A DNA stretch of 64,000 nt from Hyaloraphidium curvatum (GCA_025558095.1 JAIVFI010000044.1:186001-250000), one strand, 5' to 3'. Shown: positions 43,875-56,046, counted from the stretch's first letter. Made by a program: numbers and translations. The notes: a model not told the origin generated them from the letters alone.

Positions 43875-45833
43875 ATGCGCACGACGCCGTCTACTCCGTC
43901 GGCCGCGTCCAAAGATGTTCTTGCAGACGCGCGAGAATTCATTCCTGGTGCGTAGTGCCGCGGGAACGGGCACGGCAGAGCACCGTTGACTCCGTCCCCC
44001 GCCGCCCTCAGACCGGCTGTACTTCACCTGGCGCACCGCCATGCCGCACAACGCTGACAAGGTCCACTTCTTCACGGTCGACAACGAGCTGGTGTACGTG
44101 CCCTTCAACCAGGACTTTGGGCCCAACTCCATGGCCCAGGTCTGGAAGTTTTGCGAAATCGTGAAGGCCAAGATGCGCGTGAGTTCCACCCGACGCATCG
44201 TTGCCGGCTCGTCCTTGACTCTGCCATGCTGCTCATGTCGAATACAGGGCCATCCCCGGGAGAGGCTCTGCCTCGTGAGCAGCACGTCGTACGACAGGAA
44301 GACCAATGCTGCCTTCCTCATGGCGTGCTACATGGTGGGTCCCAATGTTCTCGCCATCCCGAAATAGCTGACGGCTTTCCTTGCACTATGCAGATGTTCT
44401 GCCAGGGCAAAACCCCCAGCGAAGCGTGGGAGCCCATGACGGACTTTGACCACGGCATCACCCCCTACCGCGACGCAGGCTACGGCCAGCCCACCTACTT
44501 CCTCACGATCCCCGACATCCTGAGCGGCCTCTACAAGGCGCAGTCCCACGGTTTGTTGCATCTCAAAACCTTCGACCACGCGGAGTACGAGTGGTTCGAA
44601 AAGGTGGACAATGGCGACTTCAACTGGATTTGCGACAAGTTCATCGCCATCGCCAGCCCGCACGACGAACGGACGGATCTGCAGGTCGCCGGCCACATCC
44701 GGCTGCAGCGCACGCCCCAGGGCTCCATCATGGACCTTCTCGCGACCCGCGATGCCACGGTGAACGCGTCGCTGGATACGCTCGTCACCTCGGCGGGCGG
44801 TTCGCAGTCCGAGGTGTCCACGGACTCGGTCTTTGGCTCCGGCCGGCGGCGGCGGGACGGGCGCCAGCTCTATTCGTGCTACAGCGTGGACGACCTGGTG
44901 GCGTACTTCAAGGAGTACGGCGTCTCGGCCATGGTCCGGCTCAACAACCGGCTCTACGACCGCACGCGCTTCATCAAGGCGGGCATCGCCCACCACGAAC
45001 TCTACTTCCCGGACGGCACCACGCCCCCGGAAAGCGTGCTCCGCCGCTTCCTGGAGATCTGCGAATCGACCCCCGGGACGATCGCGGTGCACTGCAAAGC
45101 CGGGCTGGGCCGCACTGGCTCCCTCATAGCGTGCTACCTCATGAAGCACTACCTCTTCACCGCGGCCGAGGTCATCGGCTTCCTGCGCGTGCTGCGCCCG
45201 GGTTCGATCGTCGGCCCCCAGCAGAACTGGCTCGTGGGGATGCAGGCGCGCATGTGGAAGCTGCACCCGGCCAGCCCGCTGCCGGCGCACATCTCCATGC
45301 TCAGGGAGCCGAGCTTCGTGGCCACGGCCAAGCGCGTGGAGGGGTCCGTGCAGGCGATGATGCGGCTGGCGAACGAGCTGATGGACGCGGCCGACATGGA
45401 GGTCGACGAGGAGGTTGACGTGTCCAAGCTGGCGATCCCGAAGCAGCCGCGCAAGCCGCAGGCACACGCCGGCTCCAAGGTATGCTCTACCGTGCAGGTT
45501 TTGCAGGCACAGATGCTAACATACATGCACGAACAGTCTTCCGGCCCCATGCGCCGCACGAAGTCGCAGCAGATGAACGAGGCGCTCGACGGCCTGCAGC
45601 TGAGTGTCAACTCGCACTACAAGGTCGTCAAGAACAACAAGGTCCGGCCCGCCCCCAAAGTGGACCGGATCGACACTGCGGCCGTCGTCAAGCCCGCCGC
45701 TGGTGCCACCACACCCTCGTCCTCCGGGACCCTGGTCATGTCGACGCCGCCGAGCGGGGCGCCGACCACCCGCAGCGCGTTCAGGAACCTGCTCAGCGTG
45801 TTCACCGGGGTCGGCTCGGGCGAGAGCAGGTAG
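43875..45833 (+). CDS. CDC14: Dual-specificity phosphatase CDC14, 569 aa
   Basis: Protein phosphatase that removes Cdk phosphates at mitotic exit and in cytokinesis. Five exons, with introns at 43948-44011, 44179-44247, 44335-44393 and 45480-45536 (the last is stop-free in frame and could be retained). The N-terminal non-catalytic domain has DRLYFTWRTAM, FFTVDNELVYVPFNQDFGP and KTNAAFLMACYM. The catalytic domain has the P-loop VHCKAGLGRTGSLIACYLM with Cys near residue 342, and the WPD-like loop region FPDGTTPPE. The C-terminal ~130 residues are basic and Ser/Thr/Pro-rich. The ATG at 43875 (MRTTPSTPSAASKDV) is chosen because its frame gives REFIPDRLYF across the first intron. Confidence 0.93.
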
Positions 45834-46139
45834 ACCGATCGCGCTTCATCGCTCCATCCACCCACTCCACCATCCACTCGAGGCATTGCTCACAGACGTT
45901 AGCCATTCCCTCCTCTGGACTTCTGAATCCTTTCTCCCGCACTATCTGACCTCCTGGACGATACCCTATTGCTGATTCATTAAAAGGCCCGCGCGGTCAT
46001 GTGTATCAATGTAGATTCAGACGCAGAGCAGGACACGGCTGGCATTGTAACATCACCAATACCACGGCCCCGAATAGATTACCCCCTGGCATGCATCCCA
46101 TGCGACAGCCCGGCGAAAATGCAGCACTTCGGTCCCCAT
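45834..46139. other. Convergent intergenic region
   Basis: Spacer between convergent 3' ends of CDC14 and the next gene. It is AT-richer than its surroundings (near 45965-45990), as expected for 3' UTR/polyadenylation sequence. Confidence 0.4.
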
Positions 46140-47239
46140 TCAGTCCTCCCGACCGGCGAAGCTCCACGAGAAAAGCAGCACCTCCCCTGACGACGCCCGC
46201 CGCACGGCTCCCCCGAGGGTCAGCTCCGCCGCCGACGACGTCCTCCTCCCCACCGGAATCCTCTCGTCCGCATCGCGCTTTGCGATCCGCCCGTCCGACC
46301 CCCGCCTCACGTGCCCCGACCGCGGGTTCGTGAGCGACAGCCTGTCCAGCGCGGCGCCCAGCTCCGCCTCGGCCCCCGGCGACCGCGCCAGTCCCGCGAG
46401 CTCGGCGATGCTCCGCCGCCGGAGCTCGCGGGAGGCGAGCCGGCGCCCGAGGGTGGAGGGGAACCGCGGGCGGACGGGGGGGAAGTCGTCTGGGGGAGGG
46501 GGTTCCCCGGGGGAGGAGGGTTCGGTGGGTTGGGGGGTGCGGTCCTGCATGACGCGGACGACGGGGCTGGCGTCCGATTCGGGGAGGTGGGCGTTGCGGA
46601 GTGGGGAGCGGCGGGTGCCTGGTCTAGAATGTCAGACGGGCCGAGACCACGAATGCCGGAAAGCTCACGTTTGGAGTAGAGGTTCCCCAGGTACTTTTCC
46701 TTGGGAGTGGGCGTTTCGAGCTCCACGGAGTGCCGTTCCAGCACCCGCTCCGCGATCGCCACGAGCTCTTCGAGCGGCAGGAGTTCCGGTGTCGGCGAAG
46801 GCGTGCGGTTGGCCTCGCGAACGCCATCGGGAGGCGGATCGGGCTCATCGTCCGGATTCCGTTTGTCCGGTATTCGCAGGGATGTGCCGATGGGGGGTTG
46901 GTCGGCGTGGGCGACCTTGGTCGGGGACATTGCGGGGGCGACTCGCACCACAGCGGGGGCCTCCGCCGCCGCCTTGAGGGCGTTGTTGTCGACGGCGATG
47001 CGCAGGTAGCCGGTCTCCTTTTCCGTCTTCCACCGCGGCTGGGCCGTCCGGGAGACGTACCACGACTCGATCGCGTCATCGGCCAACGAGTCATCGCGGG
47101 GGGCCACGGGCCGCGGAGGACCCCGCGGCTTCATCCGGCGCGCCTGGCGGAGCCGCGCCTGCAGCTTTGCCGGCGACATTGCGGGGTCGTCCGTCAAGGT
47201 CGACGGCTCGATGACTCTGCCCAGAATAGGCGCCCCCAT
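46140..47239 (-). CDS. Unknown disordered phosphoprotein-like protein, 342 aa
   Basis: Two exons, with an intron at 46624-46694 that is needed to keep a plausible frame (TPTPKEK joined to PGTRRSPLRNAHLP). The start is at 47239 (MGAPILGRVIEPS). The sequence is rich in Pro, Arg, Asp and Ser, with a helical region near 140-165 (LLPLEELVAIAERVLERHSV) and another near 250 (LASRELRRRSIAELAGLA). Several S/T-P sites and RxxS sites suggest a kinase substrate. No membrane segment or known domain was recognised. It is divergent from the next gene with 268 nt between starts. Confidence 0.5.
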
Positions 47240-47507
47240 CGTGTCCCAGGCGCCGGAGCGGCCCCTCAAGCCCAGCAGGCAGCCGCGTGCTTCTCAATAC
47301 AGGCGGATTGCGCCGCGGAATATTCGGGCCGGGTCCGCCGGAGTTGTTGCCCGGGCCCTGACTGAGTGCACATGCCGCGAACGACGCCGCGCTTTTCCGT
47401 CCGCAGCACCAAACGGCCCCACGGCCCGCCCCCCGGCGCCGCCGCCGCCGCCCGGGCCGCGCCGCGGGCAGCACAGCCGCGCCGCGCTCGCGCCGCCCCG
47501 CCCCGCC

Positions 47508-48577
47508 ATGGCGGACCTCGCCGCGGCCGAGGCGCGCATTGATCTCAAGGTGCGTCGCGTCACAGCGCCCCGCCGCCCCCGCCGCCCCGGCTGGCCGCCC
47601 CGCCGTGCGCCGCATTGCGCTTGCGCGGCCGCGTGGACACCGCCGGCGGCGGTCGCGGGCCCCGCCACTCCCCCCGGCTGACGTCCCCCGGACCTTCTCC
47701 CGTCGTCCCCCATTTTCAGGTGCTGCATCACATTGGCAACGACGGTGCGTGGGGCCGCGCTGAGGGTCGGGGGGCTTTGGCTGACGACGCCACCGGGTTC
47801 CAGCGGCCGCCAAGGGCAAGGATGCCCGCAAGCAGGACCGTTTCCGCCGCACGGTCCTGGCCGTCGACCAGATCGTCAACCAGAAGCTGTACAAGAGCAA
47901 GTCGAGCTCCCTCGAGCAGTACTTTCGCGACGTTTGGAAGATCTCGCGCGCCCAGGTCTACCGTTTCATCGACTCGGCGTGCGTGCTGAAGGTGCGTCAC
48001 ACGGTGCCCCCCACCCGGCGTGCACACGCGCTGACGGTTTCGCGCCTCCTCTCCCGCATCTCGCGTGTCCATCCGCCGGATTCTTCCTACGTGCATCCCC
48101 CTGCCGCCCCGCAACGGCGTTCGATCCATCCGCCCCATTTTTCGTTCTGTGCCCTGAATCTGTCTCCCCCCCGCGTCTCCCCCACGCACGATCTCCCGGG
48201 AGCAGCAACTCCAGGGCTTCCCGCACCTCCCCGCGCGCGAGCGGATCTGCCGCACCCTGCGCAAGCTCACGAAATCGCGCACCGACATCCGCAAGCTCTG
48301 GGCGACGGTGCTGGAGCGCAACGCGGCCTCGGCCGACCTCGAGCAGGCCATCACCTCGACTTCGGTCGCGGACGTGTGGAACGAGCTCTCTGCAAAGGGG
48401 CTCGTCGGGTACGGCGGCGAGGATGACAACGAGGAGCTGCCCGAGATCGAGCTGAGCGACCACTCTTCGGACGCCGAGGGAGGCCCCGGACCGCCGGCCG
48501 TGTCCGTGCCCGGGCCCGTCGTCAAATCCTCCGCACCGCGGACGCAGCGGGGACCTAGGCAGAGCTACGTCGAGGAC

Positions 48578-48609
<32 letters not shown>

Positions 48610-49981
48610 AGAAGAGGACGAGGACGAGGACGACGACGGGAGCAGCCTCTCCGCGGACCGCCGCTGGGGCGCGCGTCCGCCCAAGGCCCGCGGCCGGGGC
48701 GGCGGCACCAAGACGCGCCCGCGCGCGGCTGCCAAGCCCAAGAAGGTCGCGCAACCAAGGGGCGGCCGGGGCGGAGGCGCACGCATGCCGGGCCCCGCGG
48801 ACTATGGCATGCAGCCGCAGCAGCTCCCCGGCGGCCGATCGCGCGCCATGCACGCAGTCGCCGCGGCCAGGCAGGCCACCAACATTCTCGAGAACATCTC
48901 GCCTTCGTCCGGCGACCAGCGGAGCAAGCGCCGCCGGACCTCGTTGGACAACCCCACCTCCACCATATCCGCCATCTCGGGCCTCTCGCGGCTGGCCGAG
49001 TCGGGCTACGGCACCGGCATGTACGACGCCCCGGGGGAGCGCTACGCCCGCGCCTACACCGGCGGCGGCGCCCCGCGCGAGGACTACGGTTACTACCCCG
49101 CGCCGCAGCCGCAGTACCCGCACGACGCCGGCCGCTTCCGCGGCGCCGACCCCGCCGCCGATCCGGGGGGCCACGGCTATGCACCCGCTCCCCGCTCGGA
49201 CGAGCCCACGCCGCGCTGGCGCTGGGTGAACGAGGACGACGAAGGGGACGACGTGCTTCTCCCCTGGCAGGACGACGGCATCGAGACCAATAACCACGAG
49301 CTTTCGAGCAACGACGTCGTCCTGTGCACGCACCTGCTCGAGTCGTTCGCCCGGCGCGGGTACCTGCTGCAGCCCTACGTCAACGGCGCCTGGGCCGAGG
49401 GCGTGTCGCACTGGCGCCTCGCCCCGCGCCGCGACCTGGTGCACAGGCCGCTGCAGAACAAGCGCCGCAACCCGGTGCTGCTCACGTACCCGCCCCAGGG
49501 CGCCGGGCCCCGCGCCCCGCAGCAGGCCATGGAGGGCGTGCAGGGCTTCCCGCCCCAGCCCGCGAGCGCCCAGCCCCCGTTCGGCAGCCCGCAGCCCCCC
49601 GCAGGCTACGGCAGCCCCGCCTTCCACGAAGCGCAGCAGTCGTTCCACGACCCGCCCGCGCACGCGTTCGACAACCAGCCGCGCACGCAGGCCGAGCAGC
49701 CCGCGGAGCGGTGGGAGGGCGGCGGCGAAAAGTTCCTGCACCCGCAGCGCATGCTCTCGCCCTTCGAGCACGGCGAGGAGCCCAGGTTCCACGATGCGCC
49801 CATGGATGCCGCGAGCCCGCCGTCGGGGATGCTGGGCATGTTCTCCGGCAACGGGGCTCAGGCGGGGTCGCACGAGGGGATCTTTGCGGCCATGGGCGGG
49901 GGCCAGCTTGAGCACGATTTCGGGGGATCCTACGGCGCGGCGGTCAAGCCGCCCGATTCGCCGGCGCCGGGCCAGAAGTGA
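47508..49981 (+). CDS. Nuclear-type protein with conserved N-terminal helical domain, 676 aa
   Basis: Four exons, with introns at 47550-47719, 47745-47803 and 47992-48205 (the last two acceptor bases are ambiguous by 3 nt). The first ~130 residues form a compact, well-conserved-looking domain: LEQYFRDVWKISRAQVYRFI, then LQGFPHLPARERICRTLRKL and RKLWATVLERN. It resembles a helix-turn-helix-like module, but I cannot name the family. After it come a 17-residue Glu run, RGG-like and AT-hook-like basic stretches (KARGRGGGTKTRPRA, GGRGGGAR), and long Pro/Gln/Gly-rich disorder. A role in transcription or chromatin is inferred only. Confidence 0.6.
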
Positions 49982-50261
49982 CAGACGGACGGATGGATGG
50001 GACAAAATGGGGATGCGGCGTCTGAGCCGCGCTCTTTCGAAAAGACTGACTTCGTACATGGGCTATAATCTGGGAGTAATACTAGTCGCCTGTGAAGCGG
50101 CCGCGCCTTGCCCTTCGTCAGTCCGTCCGAGCCTCATCCCCGTGCTGCGCAAGCTACAGTAGTCCGCACACAGGCCAACCAGCATCAGTGACAGCGACAG
50201 AGATTGATTCAGCACACAGATATCTGTCCACATCGACACATCGACAATTGCTTTGGACGCT

Positions 50262-51917
50262 TCAGACGTCCAAAAAGCTCATCGGATCCTCCTCGTCCTC
50301 CGTTTTCGGTGCCACGCCGTGGGTAAGAAAGAGGTCCGGGTGATCCTGCAACAGTTTCAGGAGCACAGCCTGGTCTTCTTCGGTCCCGCCGAAGTCGTGC
50401 TGCTGCAGGTACTGGTCAAGGTCCATGTTCCCGCCGTCCAAGTCGACCCCGAGCGCCGATTGGACGTTGGCCAGCGAGTGCTCCAGGTTCTCAATGTCCT
50501 TGGACAGCGCATCCGCGCTCCCCTTGGTCAGATCGATGTTGGACGCCATTTTGGAGAGGTTGCCGATGGCTTCCGTCGGAGGGGGTGCGACGAGCGAGGC
50601 CAGAGGGAGGTTGAAGAGGGCGGCGGTCGACTGCGGTATCACCGCGTCGGAAGCCGGCCCGGGGGGAGTGCTGGGTCCGCCGTTGATGGTTTCCGTCGGT
50701 TCGGGAGATGCAGCGCCCTTCTTCTTGCCCTTGGCGGCAGACGGGGGTTTGGCCTCGGAGATCTTGCGGGCGGCGGGAGCGGAAGCGCCGGCGCTCGAGG
50801 TGGACGAGCTCGAGCCAGCGGGTGAAGGGGCGTTGAAGGGCAGAATGATGGGACCTTGCCGCGCGGCTGCAAGTTGAAGCAGTTTAGAGTCGTGAGGAAG
50901 ACGCCCCTTCCAAGAGCACCCACAATGCACGTGCTGCTCAGGTTCCGGCCTCAGCTGCAGAATCTCCTCGATCCCGTTGGCTGCGTTCTCGTCATCCTCG
51001 TCGTCGTCGTCGTCCGTCAGCGCCACGCCCGTGACCAGCTTCCGCCGCTTCCCCTGTCCCAGGCCAGTCTTCGACTGGAACACAGAGGCCAGGAACTGGA
51101 TGATCTTCTCGATGAGCTCCTGCTGCTTCTGGTACTGCGCCCGCAGGCTCTCCGTTTCCGCCCACATCTCCTGGTTCGCCTTCTGCATCGTCTGGAGGTC
51201 GTTCTGGATCGCAAACTGGTGCCGTTTGATGCCGGCCATCTCCTGGATCAGCGTCGACAGTTCGAGCGACGAGCCGGGCGACAAGGCCTGCGGATTGTCC
51301 TCCTCCTTCCCCTTTTTGCGCGTGACGAGCGAGAGCAGCTCGGGCTGGTCCCGGAGGAAGTGCGGGTGGGCAAACTCTGTCGCCAGCTCGGCCTCCTGGG
51401 GAGGGAGCAGGGCGCCGGCCTGCAGGTGCGGAACTTTGTGGAAGCCGTACATGTTGAGCTGGCGGACAAAGGAGGAGAAGTTCGAGTGCTTGAAGAAGCG
51501 GGGGAGGATCTCGTGGGCAAACTCGTCCGGGTTCTCGACTGCGGCCGGGGTCAGAGGGGGGCGGGGCCACGATAGCCGCGCTTCCTACCGATGAACGAGT
51601 TTCCCTCTTCGCTCCAGTGGATCAGGTTGTCCGAGTTGGGGTCGTTGACCATGCTGCGGAGATTCGGCCCGGTGTCAGAGGAGCCGCGCGGGGGTTCGCA
51701 ACCCGGCCCACTTGAAGAGCTTGGAGAGAAACTGCGGCACATTCTTTCCCGCCATCGGCCCCGGGGCGATGAGCCGCGGCGGCAGCTGGGCGAGCGGGGC
51801 GGCAGCGACAGACTCGAGAGAGAAGTCCACGGGCGAGTTCAGCGCACCCGCGCCCGCCGCGGCGCGCCGTGTGCCGACGCCCCCGCGGCTCTCCGAAGAG
51901 CGGGTCACGCGCTCCAT
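50262..51917 (-). CDS. HSF1: Heat shock factor-type transcription factor, 496 aa
   Basis: Sequence-specific activator of the HSF family. Four exons, with introns at 50867-50923 (stop-free in frame), 51539-51588 and 51654-51711. The DNA-binding domain spans about residues 57-150: VPQFLSKLFNMVNDPNSDNL, IHWSEEGNSFIVENPDEFA, ILPRFFKHSNFSSFVRQLNM and YGFHKVPHL. A coiled coil follows (IKRHQFAIQNDLQTMQKANQ, EMWAETESLRAQYQKQQELI), typical of HR-A/B trimerisation, then a basic stretch GKRRKL. The C-terminus is acidic with DQYLQQHDFGGTEED and DDEEDPMSFLDV-like activation features. Skn7 is excluded because no receiver domain is present. Confidence 0.9.
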
Positions 51918-52188
51918 TTCCGGGGGCAGGGACCGGGCAAAGTGAGTGGGAACTTCGGCAGCGCAGCGAAAACCTCGTCGTCCCAGCCCTATGAAACTGC
52001 CGCCCGAAATCGTCTCACAACCTGTGGCTATCTTTCTACTTGGTCAAGTGCAGCCGGACGAAGACAAGCGCAATGGTAGCTTGCTGAGCTATCGGATCAC
52101 GGCGTCACTGAGCACTGGCGTGAGAGCTGGAGGTGAATGTCGATTAGATGTCAAGATTCTGTCAAAGGCTAGTACAGTAGTAGGGTAA

Positions 52189-53409
52189 TCAAGCGTCCTC
52201 TCCAGGGTAGCTCTCAGCGGCACTGGGGAGCCCGTGGCGGGTATCGGCGTGGGGTGATCCAATGAAAGAGGAAGATCGCTGAGGGGTGGCAAAGTTGTTC
52301 TTGTAGTACCGGAAGGAAGCTGTTCCGGCCTGAGCCGAAGGCAGTACTACTGGCGGAAGGTCGGGAAGGGCGGCATCCGCTTGCGTGTGCTCGAAGCCCG
52401 CCGACTGAGGTGACGGGAGGGCGACGAAGCCATGAGCCTGCGCCGGCGCCTGCCCAAACATGGATTCCCGGTTCCGTTGCAGCACAGTGAAGGCAGAAAG
52501 TACGTCCGTTTGAATCCGGAGGGAAGCGCGGACCGCCTCGATTTCCTCAAGCGACATTTGCGGTTCCTTGGGCGGGGGAGATGGCGCTGGCGTCGCGGCA
52601 GGATACGAAACGGGGCGAGCGGGGGTGTATGGGGTGTAAGACGGAGCCTCAATCATCTGGGGCTGCGTCACGGATCGCTGCTATCGAAAGCAATGCCGTC
52701 AGACGAAGGCTTTCTGTCACGCAATGACCTAGACCCACTTTGTTTCTCCTTGAGCGGTGCCACAGGAAAAGCCCAGCAATGGCCATCAGCAGCAGCATCC
52801 CGCCGGCAGCAATCCCGATGATGACGCCATATGTGAGCGGGGAAACAGCGTCCGAAGGAACGATGCTCGGAGTGGCAGTCGCAGTGACCAGATCCGTTGC
52901 GGTCCCCGACACCGTCGTGAAGTGGCTCGTGGCTGTTGTCTGGGAGGCCCAAGTCGACGTAGGAACGGCGGAAGCGGTGCTAGAAGCGAATCCGACGGAA
53001 GAGGTGCGGGTGGAAGAAGCCGAAGACGTTTTGCTGGCCGAGCTCGCCGGCTTCGAGCTCGAGGTAGAGACCGTGGAGGACGTGGTGGTTTGAGACGCTG
53101 AGGAGGATCCCAAAATCGTAGATGCAGGCCGGGAAGTCGAGCTTGGCGAGGCGGTGGTCGCCAGCGCCGAGGACGCCGCCCCAGTGGGTCCCAACGAGGC
53201 CGTCGTGGCCGTTGCCGCGGCTGGAGTCCCCGCAACGGAAGTCACCAGTATACCGACGGAGGTGCCCGGGCTGCCGACGGAGGCCGAAGGATCCACTGGG
53301 AGGACCTGGACGCCTGGCGGCACATCGTTCGCGACGACTGCGCAAACGGCACAGAGTTAGCATCCTGGGCATCGAACCCGCCGAGAGATCGAGACTCACG
53401 CTCCGACAT
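52189..53409 (-). CDS. Ser/Thr-rich single-span surface protein, 366 aa
   Basis: Three exons, with introns at 52681-52738 and 53338-53399; the first exon is only 10 nt (MSEL), so the true start is uncertain and a more distal exon is possible. Residues ~20-150 are Ser/Thr/Ala-rich and would be O-glycosylated. One membrane segment (YGVIIGIAAGGMLLLMAIAGLFLWH) is followed by a stop-transfer HRSRRNK and a ~170-residue cytosolic tail containing PSYTPYTPARP and a short helix MSLEEIEAVRASLRIQTDVL. The layout matches fungal wall-stress sensors (Wsc/Mid2-like), but no Cys-rich WSC domain is present. Confidence 0.6.
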
Positions 53410-53917
53410 GCGGCCCGTGAAGCCTCGAAGTGCTGCGGCGACCGGTGTGCGTGTGGGCGAGTGCGGATTCGAGAAGGACCCCTTCCTTTATGGGGCGGCC
53501 GCCGCGAGGCTGTGCCCGGCGGTGCGTTTGATCGCTTTCCGAGTAGGCCGGAGGTCGCCGTGCCAACCGGACTCCGAAGACTTGCGGTTGCTGAATGGCT
53601 CTTTGATTGGTGCCCTTTGAGCCCTTCTGGGCGGGAGCCGCCTTGGTTGCACGAAAAGGTGTTGCACGTGCCGGCCCAACAGCCCATCACCGACCGCAGA
53701 CGACCAAGCGGCACGGCTTGCTTGAACTGCAAATGGACTCCTTTCATCATGTGGGAGTGACGGATGGATTCACATGTTCACCTTTTGAGCAATCACCTGC
53801 GTGCCTGTGTGGCAACGCAGGCCTCCCCTTGCCACCATGAGACAGCACGCGCGCGCGCGCGACGACTGTCTCCCTGGAACGCTTCGGCCCTCGAATCTCG
53901 AGGAAGTTTGCGGAAGA
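53410..53917. promoter_or_regulatory. Divergent intergenic region
   Basis: 508 nt between the surface-protein start and the hydratase-like start. It includes a short alternating CG run near 53848-53862. Upstream exons of the surface protein might be hidden here; none is convincing. Confidence 0.4.
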
Positions 53918-54957
53918 ATGTCTACCGTGACCATTGATCTCGCAAGTCTGCCCCGCTCCACCTCGGCCATCGCGTGGAACCGGCGCGATACCATACTCTA
54001 CAACATCGGCATCGGATGCTCGGAGCTCAAGTATACCTACGAGCTGGACAAGGACTTTCAGCTATTCCCCATTCCCGATCAACATACAGTTCAAGGGGAC
54101 TTCCGTTGACGTGACGGATTTCGTCGAGCTCGTGAAGCAATCCGCGGTCGTCATCCCGGGAATCAAGCAGAACTTCCGGGGACAGCTCGCGGGCGACCTC
54201 ACCTTGGAGTTCCTGGCTCCCCTGCCTGTGGCAGAGGCGAACGCGACCCTGGAGCGCCGCGTGACGGGCGTCTGGGACGGCGGGAAGCACCTCATTACGG
54301 ACTCGGAGAGCCTGCTGAAGGACGGTAACGGGAAGCCGCTGTTCAGGCAGCTGGGATGCGGGTTCTCGCTCGGCGGCGGCGGGTGGGGCGGGCCCAAGCG
54401 TCCCATTGATCCTCTCGACGCGCTGCCGGCTCTTTCGGGCGCCCCACACAAGACGGTGGGTGGACACAGGGGTTTACGGACTCGGCTTGTGGCTCATGGG
54501 CCTGTGGCCTTTTCCAGGTCGAGCTGCAGACCAATCTCAACCAGGCAATGATCTTCAGGCTCACTGGCGACTTCAACCCCCACCACGTTGATCCCGTGGT
54601 AACGAAGAAAAATGGCTACGACAAGCCCATACTTCATGGTCCCTGCACGGTGAGTTGCGCGCAGGGCTCCAGGACCCATAATGACCACCCCAACCACGAC
54701 AGATCGGCTTCGCCTGCCGCGCCGTCGTCTACGCCTTCTGCGATGGCGTTGCCCGGCGTCTCCGCATGGTCCATTGCCGCTTCGCCTCGCCCGTCATTCC
54801 CGGGGACTTGCTCCGGACGGAGCTTTGGGACGCCTCGGATTCGGGACTGCCCCTTGCGGAGGAGAAGAAGAAGGAGGGACAGAAGCTGGTGCGGTTCCGT
54901 GTCATGGTCGGGGACAGGGTGGTCGTGAGCAACGGGGTGGCGGCGATCTCTGCGTAG
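53918..54957 (+). CDS. Hydratase 2-like MaoC protein with apparent frameshift
   Basis: Second MaoC/hot-dog hydratase-like gene, paralogous to 42087-43407. The N-terminus ([20 protein letters not shown]) is in one frame; after QLFP the homologous [16 protein letters not shown] continues in another frame, with no splice sites between them (near 54073). Two bases seem to be missing, so the gene is either a young pseudogene or affected by a base error. Downstream it is intact, with introns at 54456-54517 and 54650-54702. The active-site motif [16 protein letters not shown] is present, followed by [20 protein letters not shown]. No PTS1 is seen: the protein ends in VAAISA. Confidence 0.72.
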
Positions 54958-55200
54958 CATAGTGACCTGCTTCACGTTGCGATACAGCCAGTAGACCCCC
55001 AAGCTCTGACAGTCCGGTCTGCGCCAAGCACGCGGGATAGCATAGTACTTAGCTATTTCCTACGCGTGATAAATCGTGTGCGGGACTGCGAGAACTGCTT
55101 GCAGCTTGGCGGTGTGATGACACACAACGTGCTCGCAACTGAGGGACCACGCGTCCACCGCGTCCCGGCCGTCGGATCTTCTCCCGCCTCACCATTTGCT

Positions 55201-55907
55201 ATGATACAGCATGCGCAATGGGGTGCGGCGTGGGCGCTTGTGGTCGCGACCGCCATAGTGCTCGCGACCTTGGGAAAGGTGACGCGGCCTTGTCCCCCAA
55301 GTTCTGTAGCTGACCATGCCCCTCTCCGTCGCAGCAATGTGCCGCAGTGGCAACCCTAAAGCAGCAAAGCGTGCTGTTTGCAGCGTCCTGCAGTGATTGC
55401 CCCGACGGCGCGTTCTGCGACTACGATGGCAGCACCCCTGAAGGCCAAGTCACTTGCACCACCACAATCGACTCAGGCGAAGGCAGGAGGCTTCGATACC
55501 GTTCGTACAGCCTTCAATTGGGCCAGGCCTGTGTGAGCAACGCGGAGTGCTCGTCCACCTACTGCGTGGAGAGTGTCTGCTGCAACATCGCGTGCACCGG
55601 GACGTGCATGAGCTGTCTTGCCGCGCGCACCGGTGGAGTCACAGGCGCATGCACTGGCACCCTGTGGGCCCGGGATTTCAAGAAAGAGTGCACCACAGAC
55701 GGGTGTTTTGGCCCCGGCCCGTGTGAATGCGGCAGGACCTGCAACGGATACGGTGCCTGTGCCATCACCGCCATCGATATCCCATGCGGAGGACCGCGGT
55801 GCAATACGCCCACCGTCACCAACAGATATTGCGATGGAATCGGCAATTGCACCGTCCGCGACTCCACAGTCTGCGGTGGCGGATGCACAGAGTCCGGATG
55901 CAGCTAG
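55201..55907 (+). CDS. Secreted cysteine-rich protein, 216 aa
   Basis: Two exons, with an intron at 55279-55334. An N-terminal signal peptide (WALVVATAIVLATLG) precedes about 24 cysteines. The spacing CSSTYCVESVCCNIACTGTC followed by MSCLAA and CNGYGAC, CDGIGNC closely recalls the Cys-rich modules common in myxobacterial secreted proteins. The first ~70 residues have a separate CSDCPDGAFCDYDG motif. No membrane segment or GPI signal follows. Function is unknown; the many disulphides suggest a stable extracellular or wall-associated protein. Confidence 0.7.
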
Positions 55908-56046
55908 CCTGCGCTCGTCGGGCAAGGTGCGTTGCAGATGAGGCATAACGGTCATGCAAATCTAATCTGGCGCGCAGATTGAAGCGTGATGACGTGGTGC
56001 AGCAGAGAGATTGGAGTGAGGTCCAGCAGCATTGAATGTCAATCCA

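Noticed and set aside
43408-44011. Plus-strand open frames upstream of CDC14 as a separate gene
   Set aside because: No conserved features; only the short exon from 43875 joins CDC14 in frame.
48560-48640. GAG/GAA-rich tract considered as a microsatellite of separate interest
   Set aside because: It is in frame and encodes the poly-Glu segment of the gene at 47508-49981; ordinary for nuclear proteins.
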